In this document: positions 24,828-37,800 of the stretch, one piece after another
Layout: every line of letters begins with the position of its first letter
How positions within the stretch are numbered: position 1 is the first letter of the stretch
NCBI GenBank assembly: GCA_029582265.1
Contig: CM055827.1
Coordinates: forward strand, 36,756,260-36,820,259
Length of the DNA: 64,000 nt
Source: Zoroaster sp. YZ-2022
Taxonomy: Eukaryota > Echinodermata > Asteroidea > Forcipulatida > Zoroasteridae
Direction: 5' to 3'
Position numbers and translations under genes: made by a program
The notes under the pieces: model-generated
What the model was told of the DNA's origin: nothing
Seen by the model: the letters and a program-made list of their open reading frames with translations, nothing else
Databases searched by the model: none

Positions 24828-27800
24828 GTATGTGATAATCAAATAATGTTGACGTTTTAAAAGTTAGTTGCAGCTATGGTTGTAGCATCTTTAATCCTTC
24901 CTCAACACGTTCCATATTACCTGAGCCAAAAGAATCGGGTGTCATCACGTATACAATATCACTTCCATCACCTACATGTACATGTACAATGAATCCTCTA
25001 TGAGTACTCGTGTGAAATTCAAATTGGAACTCTGTTTGTCTCATCCGGAGGTATATTTACTTACTTGAGGGCGAGCCCGGAACTTCAATGTAAGGGTATC
25101 ATCAGGGCTCAAAATTAAATTGCTTGCAAAATGTATGGCGTAAGGTTGTGATGAATATTGCAATGCAATACTGAATTACTTTAAATGAAATTTATCACTT
25201 TCACAAAGTAGTCACTTTGCATCATGCATTTTCAAAGAAATTCAAACCCTTGGTATGTGGGGTGTCTTTTTCTTAAGAACATTTGTTACAAATATTTGCA
25301 GATATAGACTTTTGACTGGCCACTCCATTGACTAGATTTGAGTTATGGACACAAGTGTACAAAGTAATACACATGAGTAATACATACATACATGATTTCT
25401 GCTTAGTGTGAAAGAGGACATTTCATATGCTTGAGGAAGATTGAATAGAACTGTTATTAATAAATACCCACAAATTGTAACATTTGATTAAATTGAGATG
25501 ACTTCGAGCAGGGGGTATGGTCAGCAAAGTATCCAGCAAGCACAATGGGAGAGAAAGAACTGACCCCTTAAAGAAAGGTCAGATAAAAGCCATACAGAAC
25601 CATGGACCTTACTTTTGAGTAGAGGATACATGCTAAAACATAGAGGTGACATGTGGTTAGGTCATGGAAGAGGGCTGCACCATTAGGCAATCTTGTCCTT
25701 TCCCTGCACTCCACCACCCATGTTATTATTTATGCATTTTGCCCAAAGGATGAATCCTAACCCCAGAAAATTTACATTCCTGTAATCTGGAAGTCTGGTT
25801 CTTCAAAACTCCTTGGCTAGACAGAAACTTGATATTTCCTACTGCAACAGCAAAGGGGTTGTAGATTGATTTGACATGCATGGTGTAAGGTCAAGATCAT
25901 TGGCTTTGGCAGAAGTGTGATGAGTATAATTTGTCTAGTTGTCTGCTGTGTACTGCCAATTCATGGGAAATTATGTCCAACAAAATATACTGGGTTTGGT
26001 GGTAATATCCACTGAACTTTGGTTTACAGTGCACTTAGACTGAACCTCTTAAAACCCAACACGTTTTTATTATTATGCTGTAAAATATGGTCATTATGTA
26101 AAACTAACAGTATAAAGTCTGTGACAGCTAGCCATCCATGGGAACCATATGGACCTAGCTGTGGGAATGTGGAAAGATGGTCTTATTATTATTACAGCGG
26201 GAAAAAACTACATACATACATGGAAGTATTTGTAGACTGTAAATGATTGGACTTATTAATGATAAGGTGTAGAACTTGTAATCAAAAAATTACTAGTAAA
26301 TTTTTATTGTTTAAAATTTAGTGTAAAGTTCCTGAGGGTTTAAATTTTGTAGATGTAATTTTGTCTGAGGTGATGAATTACAATAAGTTTATCGAAAAGA
26401 ATATTCTTCCTAAATTCCACATTAGGATGATTACAAAAAATTTGAGACTTGTTAACAAAATAATGTAATACGCCGATACTTTAATACGTATGTTGGTTCT
26501 TTAGTGTATTGATTTAAAGAGAATATACTCTTAGTCATAAGAAGTAATTTTGCCAATATTACCAATGTTGTACCTTCCTTGAACTGTACTTGCCTCAAAC
26601 CACAAACATTTTTTCATCTCTCAAACACAACATAAAAAATACCCTAAACAACATTTTAAATGTGTGTAAAAGGCTAGAAACCTTAACAAGAACATTCCCT
26701 TACCCCAACAAGGACTACATGTATGTGGTGAAGTATGTCAAAAGTGATATGTATCATGTTCCTAAGCTAAAAGTTTTCAACATGGTTTCAGCTGCCAACC
26801 TATACTCTTCACACATAATAAAAATCCTCAATCCACAAGGAGGGGAAAAAAAAAAAATCGCATGAAACCTACTGCAATACAAATAATAAATGCAGCAGCT
26901 TTTCTGGTACACTCATCATAGCACATATTGCTCATTTTGCTAATCACACTACACTGAATTGTCAAACACCATTTCAGCCCCGGGCTGTAATGGTCTGCCC
27001 AAATTTATGCCATGGGATATTCGGAGGCACGTTCCATCCTCTCATTTCCCGTTTCACAATTTAGTCTGGGTACACATGTCGACTATCTTTAATCCTATGG
27101 CGATTTAACCCTACAGCTTCTTCCAGAGCTTGTCAGAGAAACTGGAGACAGGAAGACTTAGGTGTCATAAGTCAATACTGAAACAGCAGTTTATCCCCCA
27201 CAGAATGTATTGGGTGGCATTTTTCCATCCATTGCCTCATATTTACATGTTATTGTGCGTACGTACAAGATATTGCAATGAAACATTTGACAATTTGTCA
27301 ATGGGAATTGTCACTATTAGTACCAAAATAAAAAATCTTAAATCTTTTTCTTGTTACCGAGTTTTGAAATACAATTCATTCCTACTTTCTGAATTAACAC
27401 TACCTTCATTTATTTGGAATTTGGACAAATTTGTTAAAATGGGAATTTGATTCTCAAAAAGTAATTAAATATATTGTATTAAAAGTAAAACATAGTAAAC
27501 TAATAGTACTAGAATCATTTTTACCACCTGCATATTTCAATGTAAACAAAATAAAGCACTTTAAGTTTGAATTTTGAATCATCTAATGATCTATTTAAAG
27601 TTACGGAAAAGTTTTGTCAAATAATTAGATTATTAGCCATTCAAGAAAAACATACATTGTATTACAAATTACAAGATATAACAATGTCTAACCATTAACC
27701 ACTGGTGTAACTTATAAGAACTGATTGTATTCATTCGCAACATTTTAGGCCTCGGAATGTACACAAACTGCCTCCAGTAAGTAGCAAGTATTAAAATACT

Positions 27801-28252
27801 TTTTATTAAATTTCACTTATAAAGTGTTTGATGAATTTAAATGGGTGTTTCGTCATGTTCAAATAATTAAGTTTTCTATGTTTAAACTATTTTGAATTTT
27901 AGGCTTAAAAAGTAAAAGTTATTTGTGTTTCTTTTAATGAATAACGTTACATTTTGTTTGGTGTGTTGCCTTTGACATGTTTGATTTTTAAGGTGCTAAG
28001 AACATAAACTATGTATGTAAATAATTGTCAATAAAGTACTAGTACTTTTTAGTAGAACTGATACTACATCCAGGAAGAAACAACAACTAGGTAAGTTATA
28101 ATTATGTAGATGAACAGAATAGTTTACTGCTTAGCATAACGTGTGGTAGTGTACCGAGATGTCAGTGTCACTGCACTGCAGTGTCGGTACATTATGGTGT
28201 ACGTGTACTTGTGCAAGAAGTTCGGTGGACGCAAACGATTTTCCAAACTTAC
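24828..28252. other. Non-coding stretch, probably intronic to CFAP410 on the minus strand
   Basis: It lies downstream, on the minus strand, of the CFAP410 first coding exon. No LRR exon is visible. Open frames at 26,590-26,865 and 27,130-27,450 are AT-driven and without motifs. Confidence 0.4.
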
Positions 28253-28380
28253 CAACAGTTGAGTTTCTTGACATTTTCCAAGTCCGACGAATGAGCTTTG
28301 GCCATAACTTGGCCTTCTGTAAGCTTTCCCATAGTGACAGCACTTTCACAAACAAGCTCTGTATTCGGCTCCTCAATCAT
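28253..28380 (-). CDS. CFAP410: CFAP410 (C21orf2) homologue, first coding exon
   Basis: CFAP410 is a small leucine-rich-repeat protein of the ciliary base that partners NEK1. On the minus strand an ATG at 28,380 opens 42 codons plus two bases, ending at a consensus donor (CTGTTG/GTAAGTTT). A second ATG (28,332, codon 17) starts MGKLTEGQVMAKAH and runs on into SSDLENVKKLNCW. This matches the start of CFAP410 proteins, which begin M-x-LT-xx-MVL-x-R and continue to SDLE-VKKLNCWG, with the intron inside the Trp codon. Codon 17 is therefore the likelier start. The LRR exons that should follow, at lower coordinates, were not found in the window. Either the first intron is very long (possibly spanning the satellite) or this copy is broken. 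Confidence 0.78.
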
Positions 28381-28559
28381 GCGAGTTCAGGTACCTTTCA
28401 GAAGACAGACGATAAAAAATCTAGATAGGGCCTTCCCGACGGACGATCAGCTACCGTAATAAGCGCGCTTTTAGGCAACGTAATACTATACTACGCGTTA
28501 CATGCATCATGCATGCAGTGAGTGATGTGTGTACATTTTTGTGTAAGCCAGCGGATTGT

Positions 28560-28843
28560 ATGGTCAACTGCCTTCGTTGCCATTTATAATTACACAGTGT
28601 GATTGGCTACCCGACTAACTTCAATTACTCCGTGGTCTAGTGAGTGCTCAGCTCCAAAGATAATAGTAAAACAGTTCTCATTGGCTAAAATGCTAAAGGT
28701 TTTCAATATTATCCAATCGCGGCCATTGTATTATTTTTGGCATCCGTGAAATTTCTGGCGGCCATTTTAAAGCTCAAATCGGCGCTCGATCCATGATCGC
28801 CCAGATGTTTGCATAACACGAAATTTACGCCAGATATTGCATG
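28560..28843 (+). promoter_or_regulatory. Probable promoter and non-coding first exon region (ESPL1/CFAP410 head-to-head)
   Basis: Three CCAAT boxes lie here: reverse at 28,602-28,606 and 28,680-28,684, forward at 28,713-28,717. The last two are about 33 bp apart, a spacing typical of NF-Y-driven mitotic promoters. A YY1-like GGCGGCCATTTT lies at 28,757-28,768, amid CpG dinucleotides that are rare elsewhere in the window. A splice donor (GCATG/GTAAGATT) ends at 28,843 and could close a non-coding first exon for ESPL1. The segment is about 200-450 bp from the CFAP410 start codons, so one bidirectional promoter could serve both genes. This is inference from motifs; no transcription start is visible. 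Confidence 0.45.
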
Positions 28844-28989
28844 GTAAGATTTGATTTTTTACACTTTAATCATCAAGGAAAGTACTTTAATTAAAGTTGG
28901 ACAAAACATACATTTTCAATAACTATAACAGACCTAATTCTATGAGTTTTAGACTACTTTTAACGATCCATTGTCATTGAAAAACATTT

Positions 28990-30487
28990 GCATTTATAAA
29001 AATCCTAGGCCTAGTATTAAGTATTATTTTATTAAATTTGCAAAAAATATGCAATGCCAATGGCAATGTCAATGTGTCCAGGCGTTCGATAAGACAAATC
29101 GACCTTTCATGACAACTCGAGTACGGCAAGTCGACCTTTGAAAAACTTGACCTTCGAGAATGCTTGACCACTGTGTGTGACAAGTCGACTTCGTTTTGGG
29201 GGTAATTTTGCTCATACTCATAGGCATGATAGGTAGTTGCTTCAATGCTTTTAAATGTCATATCACTGGATAGAGCAAAAAATTAGAAAGAAAATGAGGG
29301 GTCAATGGTCATGATAGGTTAACCCTATGCAAAGTTACGAATTTTTGTTGATTTAAATATTTGGTAGGCCCTAATTTTTAACATCCAGTTTCTTATGAAA
29401 AGGTTGTGACCGAATTTGCCTGCAATGTATCCTTGTAAAGTGTCTATAGGCCTATAGGCTAGCATGTCCCCCTTTTATAACAAAAAAAATCACATTGAAT
29501 ACCAAAATCCACCCGTGCATGACACCCTGATTCAGCATGTCAAATCGCCGATAGCTGTGATTTTTTAATTTTATTTGCCGTCGGGTCATTTTGTGCAAGT
29601 TGCACTGTTTTTGCGCCAACGTTACAGTTGGCATCAACTGACCAATTAAGATAACCACGATGTGTAGTATCCAGTTATCGACACTAGAAGTGACTACATC
29701 CGTAGACTACCCTTTATATTAGAATTTTACCATGAAAGTTGGACAAGAAAATCGTAAAAACTTACCGAAATTCAGTTGCCTGTATTTCCATAACGAAAGG
29801 TTTCCCGTCGCTGAATTTTTTTTATCGACTGCATAATTTAGTGCTCATAAAAATGGCGTCCAGGAAAACATTGAAGCCTCAGGCCTCATCAGCGTAACCA
29901 GGCGCTAGCGATATTGCGCCTATGCATTTTCACACGTACTATCGGGCGCGTCAACGAACGTTCGGCGGGTCACAACTTCGACAGAAAAAAAGGATATGAA
30001 AAATAGCGCCACCATCGGCGGTTTGCGTGAATCTGCCTATGTTTGTTTATGTTAGCCTACTGTTTGTTTGTTAGTTTGGAATGACAACACTTAACGTTAA
30101 CGTTAACGTTAATGTTTGTCATGTTTTTGTTTTAATTTTAACCATTTTCTTTTTACAGTTTTTATATGGAGTGTTTGGCATAATGGTTATACATGCCATA
30201 TGCTGATGAACAGCGAAACAATTAAATGTCTGTCGGAACCTACCAATTATGTTAGAGCTACTGTAGTCCGAATGCTTTTTCCGTTCACAGTCTCCTATTT
30301 TTAGAATAATTATGTAATTTGTCGCTGTGAACGTCAGAACATGGCTCCTACCCCACATGCTAAATAACATGTTGAGCAAATTCTCTAACTCGTAAACCTA
30401 TGATTTCTCCCTTCAAGAAAATCCCTCCGCTTCCAACTTTACATACAATCAGTGTTCAATTATTTGCCATTGCTATAACTCTCACTA
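28990..30487. other. Intergenic or 5' intronic stretch
   Basis: It contains repeated AAGTCGACCTT-like words at about 29,095-29,195, a short (GTTAAC)n run near 30,090-30,112, and the CpG-rich patch annotated separately. No exon is recognisable. Confidence 0.45.
29766..29960 (-). promoter_or_regulatory. Second CpG-rich patch with a possible minus-strand leader exon
   Basis: On the minus strand an ATG at 29,791 gives MEIQATEF before a consensus donor (TTTCG/GTAAGTTT). Upstream to about 29,960 the sequence is CpG-rich with an ATGGCG-type motif and TTCGGCGGG. It could be an alternative upstream promoter or leader exon for CFAP410. Splicing to the acceptor-like TCTGTCTTCTGAAAG just above 28,380 would leave the short frame out of register with CFAP410, making it an upstream ORF. 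Unproven. Confidence 0.3.
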
Positions 30488-31207
30488 CTGTAGCCCTGAT
30501 ATAGTGATAGGACCGTATCTACAGTGCAAATTACACTTCCGATAGGGTCCTGTAAAGTTTGCACTGGATTTTCTCCCTTTTTTTTTTACCTGTCTTCATT
30601 GGCTGAACAGAGGAAATGCAGGCACTGTAACTTCTTTACTGCCTCTTGGAGAAACGATTTTTGCTGAAAGATGTCTAAAAAAAAGAGGATTTCCCCGACA
30701 ATTCTCGGAGCATCGGCGAATCTGTGTACAAAAATTTCATGCTGTTCATGCTGAATAATGTGCATTAGCGATGACCTTGGGGTCAGAACATCGATTGCGC
30801 GGCAGAACGCGTCTCTTTAAATCGCCTGCACTGTAAGTAAAATCCTGTCTCACTTGCGCAATTGATGTTCTGCCGCACAATTGATGTTCTGACCCCAAGG
30901 TGACAAGGGTTACAAGGTCATCGCTCGATGAACGGCATGAAAAGTTTGTACACAGATTGACCGTTGCTCTGAGAATTGTCAGGGAAATCCTCTTTTTTTA
31001 GACATCTTTCAGCAAAAATCGTTTCTCCAAGAGGCAGTTAAGAAGTTACAGTGCCTGCATTTCCTCGGTTCAGCCAACGAAGACAGGTAAAAAAAAAGGA
31101 GAAAATCCAATGCAAGCTTTACAGGTCTACGAACAGGAAGAACTCTTGGTCAGGACCCTATCGGAAGTGTACTTTGCACTGTAGATAGGGTCCTATCAGG
31201 GCTACAG
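30488..31207. mobile_element. Fold-back element, about 720 bp, with arms of about 330 bp
   Basis: The left end CTGTAGCCCTGAT (30,488) recurs inverted at the right end (31,207). The arms match over almost their full length. Shared blocks include TATCTACAGTGCAAA, CACTTCCGATAGGGTCCTG, GTTTCTCCAAGAGGCAGT in inverted orientation, and GGGGTCAGAACATC with its complement near the centre (about 30,845). There is no coding capacity. It sits 324 bp upstream of the ESPL1 translated leader exon and would be inside the 5' UTR intron if ESPL1 starts at the CCAAT region. The nascent RNA would form a very long hairpin. Confidence 0.85.
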
Positions 31208-31530
31208 CTACTGCAACTACCGGAAAGGATGTAAAATACAACCGCCACTTTTCTATCCAAATATGACAAAATATCACTGATTTTCCTTTAAAAGGTGATA
31301 GAAGACACACTTAAGTTGAGGAAAGGGTAGTCAAGTGAGAACTGGAAACGATATTTTGGGAGATTTTTAGCAATGAATGTATGCACATCCAGTGAGATGT
31401 TAGTCATTTTGTCGTCTGCTAAAAACATGTGCTTAGACATTGTGCAAAAGAGGCGATTTGGTTCAACATTCTTTCCTAACTACCTGTCAATTTGAAATCA
31501 TTAACAATATTTTGTTTTGTCATTTCCCAG

Positions 31531-31599
31531 ATCCTTACATCAGCAATATGAATTTGTATCTCCAACGGTCCTAGTATCTTGACAATCACGTACCACACC
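31531..31599 (+). promoter_or_regulatory. ESPL1: ESPL1 5' leader exon with acceptor and an 8-codon upstream ORF
   Basis: A strong acceptor (TGTCATTTCCCAG) ends at 31,530, so the exon carrying the ESPL1 start begins at 31,531 and an upstream non-coding exon is implied. An ATG at 31,548 opens an eight-codon frame (MNLYLQRS) ending in TAG at 31,574, 25 bp before the main start. This could damp translation. The main ATG at 31,600 lies in an excellent context (CACACCATGG). Confidence 0.6.
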
Positions 31600-34500
31600 A
31601 TGGAGGGGGAACGACTTCTGCAGTGTATAAGGGATGGCACCAATGTTGGAACCCTGCTCAGGGATTTAGAGGTAAAACTAAAAGAACAGAATTTAATAAT
31701 CATGGGCCTTTTAAAACTTCATGATGTTGGACCCTGGATTCATGTCAAACTGTGCTTCTGAATATTTTCACTTTTGCATTGACTATTTCAGTACAATGTC
31801 TGTGCATGGCTGTATGCAGAGCTTTACTAAACGTCATGACTACGGTATCAAAATGAGGCTTGTGTAAAAAATAAACTGGTACCTTTCAAAGTGGGATTTC
31901 GCCATTATAATAGTTTATTGGCCGTCAGGGATCCAAACAGATATGGGTCCATTATTACAATGATCTATTGAAGTACTTTTCAAGTGCAAAAGTTGTGAAT
32001 ATTTTATTATCATTCATTCTTATTTCTAATCTATGCCAGGTATACTTAGCTCCTCTCCTGCGTCAGAAAACCAGCCCTTCTCAGGAATTGTCCTCCAAGT
32101 ATGGTTTGTACTCAATGAAAGTTCTCCGGGCTTGTGTTCAACAGTTAACGGTACTCAAGACTGGTCATAGTATGAACATGGATATTATTTGTATAGCAAA
32201 CAAATGCTATGAATGCATCAGCAAGGCAAGGAAACACACAAAGACAGTCCCTTTGTCACTGGAGAAACTGCTGTTTCATATGATGGTACAGGGTATGACC
32301 AAAAGATTCATGGCAGATGCCATGGTGTTTGCTAGAAACTTGTATGAACATCTCAGCCTGTGCCGACATGACTTCATTACCAAGGATGGTGTCAACAATG
32401 AGTATGACACAGTGTGTAAGCAGGCCTTCAACCAGCTCTGGAAGGCCTGTGTTGACATGGAGCTCTCATCCAAACAAGGAACCAAGAAACACATAGTGGT
32501 ATTGGGTGTTCGGCTGCAAGCACTTACCTTCTTGATGCTGACAAGTTACGAGGTGTCCTGGGTAGTGGAGAGAGCTCACAGGGCCATGGTTGAGTTTGAC
32601 CGGGCAAGTAGCAACTCCGTCGAAGAGAACACTCAAATATTGCAGTTTCTTAGCAGAATTCTGGATACATTGCATGTTGATTGGGGTGAAGTGAAGAAAA
32701 AAGAGAACATGCATTCAGTAGAAGTATCTGAACTGATGTCTCCCCTATTTGAGCTTAGTCTTCAGTTTGCAAAGTGTTGCAGTCGTCTCCGGAAACCTGA
32801 AGAAGCCATTGGTAATTATGAGAAACTGCAAACAATAGTGAATAGTAAGTGTAGCAGATGTAGTGAGAAACTTTACAGTGCTGCAGTAACCATCAACACG
32901 GCAACTTTACAGTTGACGAAACCAGCATCAAAGGACGTTTCAAAAGACACAAAGAAATCTAAAGCTCACAAAATAGGAGATTTAGAGTCAATTAATCAGA
33001 AGATTAAAGGTGCTGTCAGCAGTGCATTCAAGGCAGTCGAGAAAGGATATCCTGATTCCACAGCCTTGCAGTGCCTCATAGAGGCATTGGAGTTCTTCAA
33101 GAAACGGTTCGAGTATATAGCCCTTGAAGATGGTTCTCGAAGCTCCACCTCTTCAACCACTATACCCAGTGAGCTGATCCTGTCTGTAGATGCTGCCTTC
33201 AGTCTTCTTATTGACCTTCTCCAGCTTCAGAGAGAGCACCTGACAAAGAACTGTGGGGACTTGGAATCAGCCAGTAAGGGCAAACAACAGAGACTGTTGC
33301 TTCAGAAGGCTGTCAACAGACAGCTGGCTGCGCTCAATCTCATGTCTATTGTCTTGCTGCATCGGATGAAGCTCACCAAGGAAGACATCACCTATAATGC
33401 CAGGAAGATGGCGGAGGATGCCTTGAGTGTATGCCAACGAACGCTTTGTATCATCAAGGAGGTATCAGGCGGGGCTGGAGGAGCAGTATCAACTAATGAA
33501 CACAGATGGTTGGGTGAGTTCACTAACCTATTGTACTTATGGATCAATTGAAATAAACTACTAAGAATGAAGATAATTTACAAACTCTTGCAAAAACTTA
33601 CCTGTGACAGTTTAGCTCCATGAGATATAAATTTCCAGAGAAAAAAATAAAAGTTTCCAACATTTTCATTGTTCAGACATGTGTAATTACTTGAGATAGA
33701 ATTAATTTGCATTATTATTTGGTTTGTTTTTTCCAGGTACCAATGCATACAACTTTGGCCTTATGTGTTACAAGAAACAGTGGTACACTGAGGCCATCCC
33801 ACTATTAAACATGGCTTGTGGACAGCTTCAGACATGGTGTGTTACAAAGGAAGTCATTGACAAGGATAAAATCACTAAGGTACATGATATGAAACCATTA
33901 TCAGACAGTGGCCATGTAAAGTTTCTAATACATGAGTCAAAATGAGGCTCATGTCCTCCAGAATACCCTGATGCCTTTCTAACTATGTTTTGTTTTCATG
34001 GCTAGTTTTTATTTGTGGTCAGGTAACAAACTTTGAGTCTGCATTATAAAACAAACTTAAATCAATGACTTTATTATTTATAAGAAATGCAATTTTCTGC
34101 AGAAATCCAAGTTGGATAAATTTTAAGCCAAGAATGTGCTTTTTAGTAGATAGACTTTTACAAATCTCTGGCTTCAGCCAACACATTCCCCCCCCCAAAA
34201 AAAAATAAGAAAAGACAAACAAAATGTGGAACCTAGTTTTACTCTAAAAGAAAATCACATACTGCACCCATTAAAAGTATTAATTTATGATGAATAGGTT
34301 CAGCTCTTCAGTAAGTATGAGCTGTTAGTGGACTGTCAGCGGAAGGCCTGCCGGCATGGAGACGCCATGCAGACAACCGTTTCCTACCTCTGGGCCCTTG
34401 GAAGTCACCTGACAGATCAGCTGACCACTATTGTTGAAGTATGGGTGAAAGCCAAGAGAGATGCTGTGAAGAGTTCTGGGAGTGATGACCTGAGAACAAA

Positions 34501-34757
34501 GTGAGACAGTCTGGGTTTGGGGTGTATGTATTGACATTAAATGGTTGAGTGCGATATCAACGAACAAAGCTGAAATTAAGTAAACAACAATTATTTATTT
34601 ATTTTTTTTTTTGGTGTGGGGGAGGAGGGCATCACAGTTCAGTGTTTGTGAAGCAACATGCATTTGTGTAGCATTCATTTCTTAGTACTTCTTGCACCAC
34701 TTACATCACACTTACATCACACTTACATACAGGATAGTGAACATTGTATATATATAC

Positions 34758-34833
<76 letters not shown>

Positions 34834-37800
34834 GTATATATGTATATGTATATATATATAATAAGAGAAGCGAGCTAATCTCACTGAGTTAATCTAAATA
34901 TATATATATATGGACTAATTGCAGGCCTCAACCGCTAATTGCAAGTTCACTTTTCCTGAGTAAAGGGCACTTCCATTAGAATTCTAAAATGTGAATGGGA
35001 ATCTTTATAACAGGCACCAAAGCCAAGACCAGGGCAACAGAGGCCATGGCACTCGCTACCTCTGTGAAAATCCAGGCCTGGACTTGATTGTATGAGTATG
35101 TCAAATGTGGTGTGTATCTTCTTGTGAACTAGTACAAATATTTCAAACATCTTAACATTTTACCTGCAGGACCTTATTTGATGCTATTCAAGATATTGAT
35201 GGCACCATATCTGAAGAGAATACAAGTCTTGTCTCTAGACTTCTTGAGCAAGAACTCGGCATCTACAAGACACAAAGGTACCTTTTAAGTGAATTTTAAG
35301 ATTTGTTTTAATTTTCAGGTTGAGTTCCTCCAGACATGGATGATAACTTCTAACAGATCTCAAAATGTTTGTTAAAACATTGGTTGACACAGGATTTTGA
35401 AGAAAATAGTTATATGTTATGTATATTTTATTATTACATTTGCTACAGACATATATCATTTGGATGGATATATTGTATAATTTACACTGTTACTGAAAGT
35501 ATACTTTTAGTTTTATATAATATCCATTACTAATGTGGTCTACTCTACACAAAGTATTAATAAACCAATGTGCTCAGAAAATTGAGCTTTTCAGCTGAGA
35601 TGATTCATTTGTAAAAGAAACTACTCATTTTACTATGAGCAAATTCATTTTTCAATACAGTCATATTAGATAACACATTTATAGTGACTTTGCAGGCAGT
35701 GACTGTTCCTGGTAAATAAGTCATAAACACGTGAAGCACCAATAAATCATGATTGGTTGAAATATTCCTTTGATGTTTTATTAATCAATGGAATCCTGAG
35801 AGCTTCCATTCATAATTCATCTCTTTGTTCACTTCCAACCGGATTTCATTCACCTGTCTCACGTTCATGATTGATACTACTCCATGCCATAATATGCAAT
35901 ATTGATAAGTCATCAATGAGTAGGTGTCCAATAGCAGTGATGAAGCACTTGATAATGCATTTTGCATTTGTTGTTACATTGAAAAGGTCGTGTTGCAAAT
36001 TTTGTTTGCATAAATTTAAACCCCAGAACTGTTTTTTTTTTTTTATTATCATGACATAGTATTGTTAAATATGACATATTGTACTAATAATAATAATAAT
36101 AATAATAGAAATTTATATAGCACAAATTGCAAGTGCCTCTAAGCGCTTACATAGAAGAAAGATACCAAAAGTGATGAATATTAACATGACAAGAAATTAT
36201 ACAAGAGCAACCAACTTTACAATAAAAAAAACTAATGCCACTATGTACAGAAATATTTATGGATACATGTGCTTTATACAGACACAGTAAAAGTTTTATA
36301 ATGTGCGCATACATTAAAGGGGTAGTATCATGATCAGAGCAGACATTTGACAGGGCATGGAATCAATGTCCAAGATTAACACAGTGACTGAAAATTACTG
36401 ATTCATTTATGCAGCAGCAATGGTAATATGACCTTATCATGTGGGGTATTATAGTAGTCACTGAGTTAATATAAAGCTAGCATTCCAATTCCATGCCCTG
36501 TTGATAGTAATGATACAGCCCCTTTATTTACGAGTGCAGTTACAGAGGAGACCAGGTTTTTACAGTATATCACACAATTGCTGAAACATTGTCATTTCAG
36601 TAACAACTTTACCTGTATCAAAAATGCTACACAAAAATTCCTGATTAAGTATCATAGTTATGTTTTGCATTAGCATTACATACACACAAACATAATTCTG
36701 CCTAAAAATGTTGAATTATATCATTACTTGTTTTTGTGAGAGGGATTGAATTTGTTTCTGGTGAACATGTGATGTTCATATCCTTCAGATATTTGACATT
36801 GCCCCCCCATCTGGCCATGCACAAAGCAGATGGCCTAGTAATTAATATTTGAAACAAAAATTTTAATTTACATTCTACATACTTCTCTGATAGTTAGCAA
36901 ACGTACATTTGAGAACAAACTTTTTCATAACATATTCTTTTTGGGAAAATGGAGTAGTCAGATGTGTACCGGCCAAGTAACCCACTAAGTACTGTATTGA
37001 TGGTTGTACTCCATCAGGTGTGACACAACAGTGGAGCAGTATGCAGTGGTATGTGATCTCCTTAGTTTGTACAGTGATGATAAAATGAGACTACACAGAG
37101 CACATGCCCACATTGAACAAGCTCAGCTTCTCAGAGAGGGAACTCTGGAAACAGACTGGTATGTGTTTATTGTCACCTCGTTTATTCTCAGATGCACTTA
37201 TCCATACCTGCCTCACACTTTGTAGATGTAACATGGTAAACTGCCTACCCACAATGGTGGAAAGTTACAAACAAATCTCCTGAAGACGATCAGAGCATAC
37301 TGATCGAAACGTCAAGTTATAACCACCAGTTCTTTTCAGGACTAATTACTGCTCAAAAGAGAATTGTTTTCACATGGTATCACTGCAAACAGTCTTTACT
37401 TACAAATCTTACAAACAATAGTTTATTTCGGGCTGCTTAATTTTCTTAATTTTACACCCTGTGTGGCTATACCAAACATAACCCTTTGCTCCTGTGGTTT
37501 TTTTTGGGGGGGGTAGGGGGTTTGATCTGTTTCTGGTAAACATGTGACGTTCATATACTTCAGAAATTTGATATTCCCCCCGCCCCCAATTTTCAGAATT
37601 TCATCCATGAATCACTAGAACAAACAACCACTATAGTGAATGAATATTGTAGAACCCATTGTGTGCCCGGTAAAAGGACGTAAGCATGCACTTAACCTAA
37701 TTTGTCTTACGTCCTTCTTCCGGGCACACAAGTATGTTCAATATACCAGTATTGTACTATACATACAAGGAACAAAAAGATACAATTCTACTAAATTCCT

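Noticed and set aside
31968..32039. ESPL1 exon 2 beginning at 31,968
   Set aside because: The upstream part is intron; the acceptor at 32,039 and the in-phase exon at 31,600-31,671 with a strong ATG context give a better model.
34658..34892. Ile/Tyr-rich open frames
   Set aside because: They are translations of a TA microsatellite.
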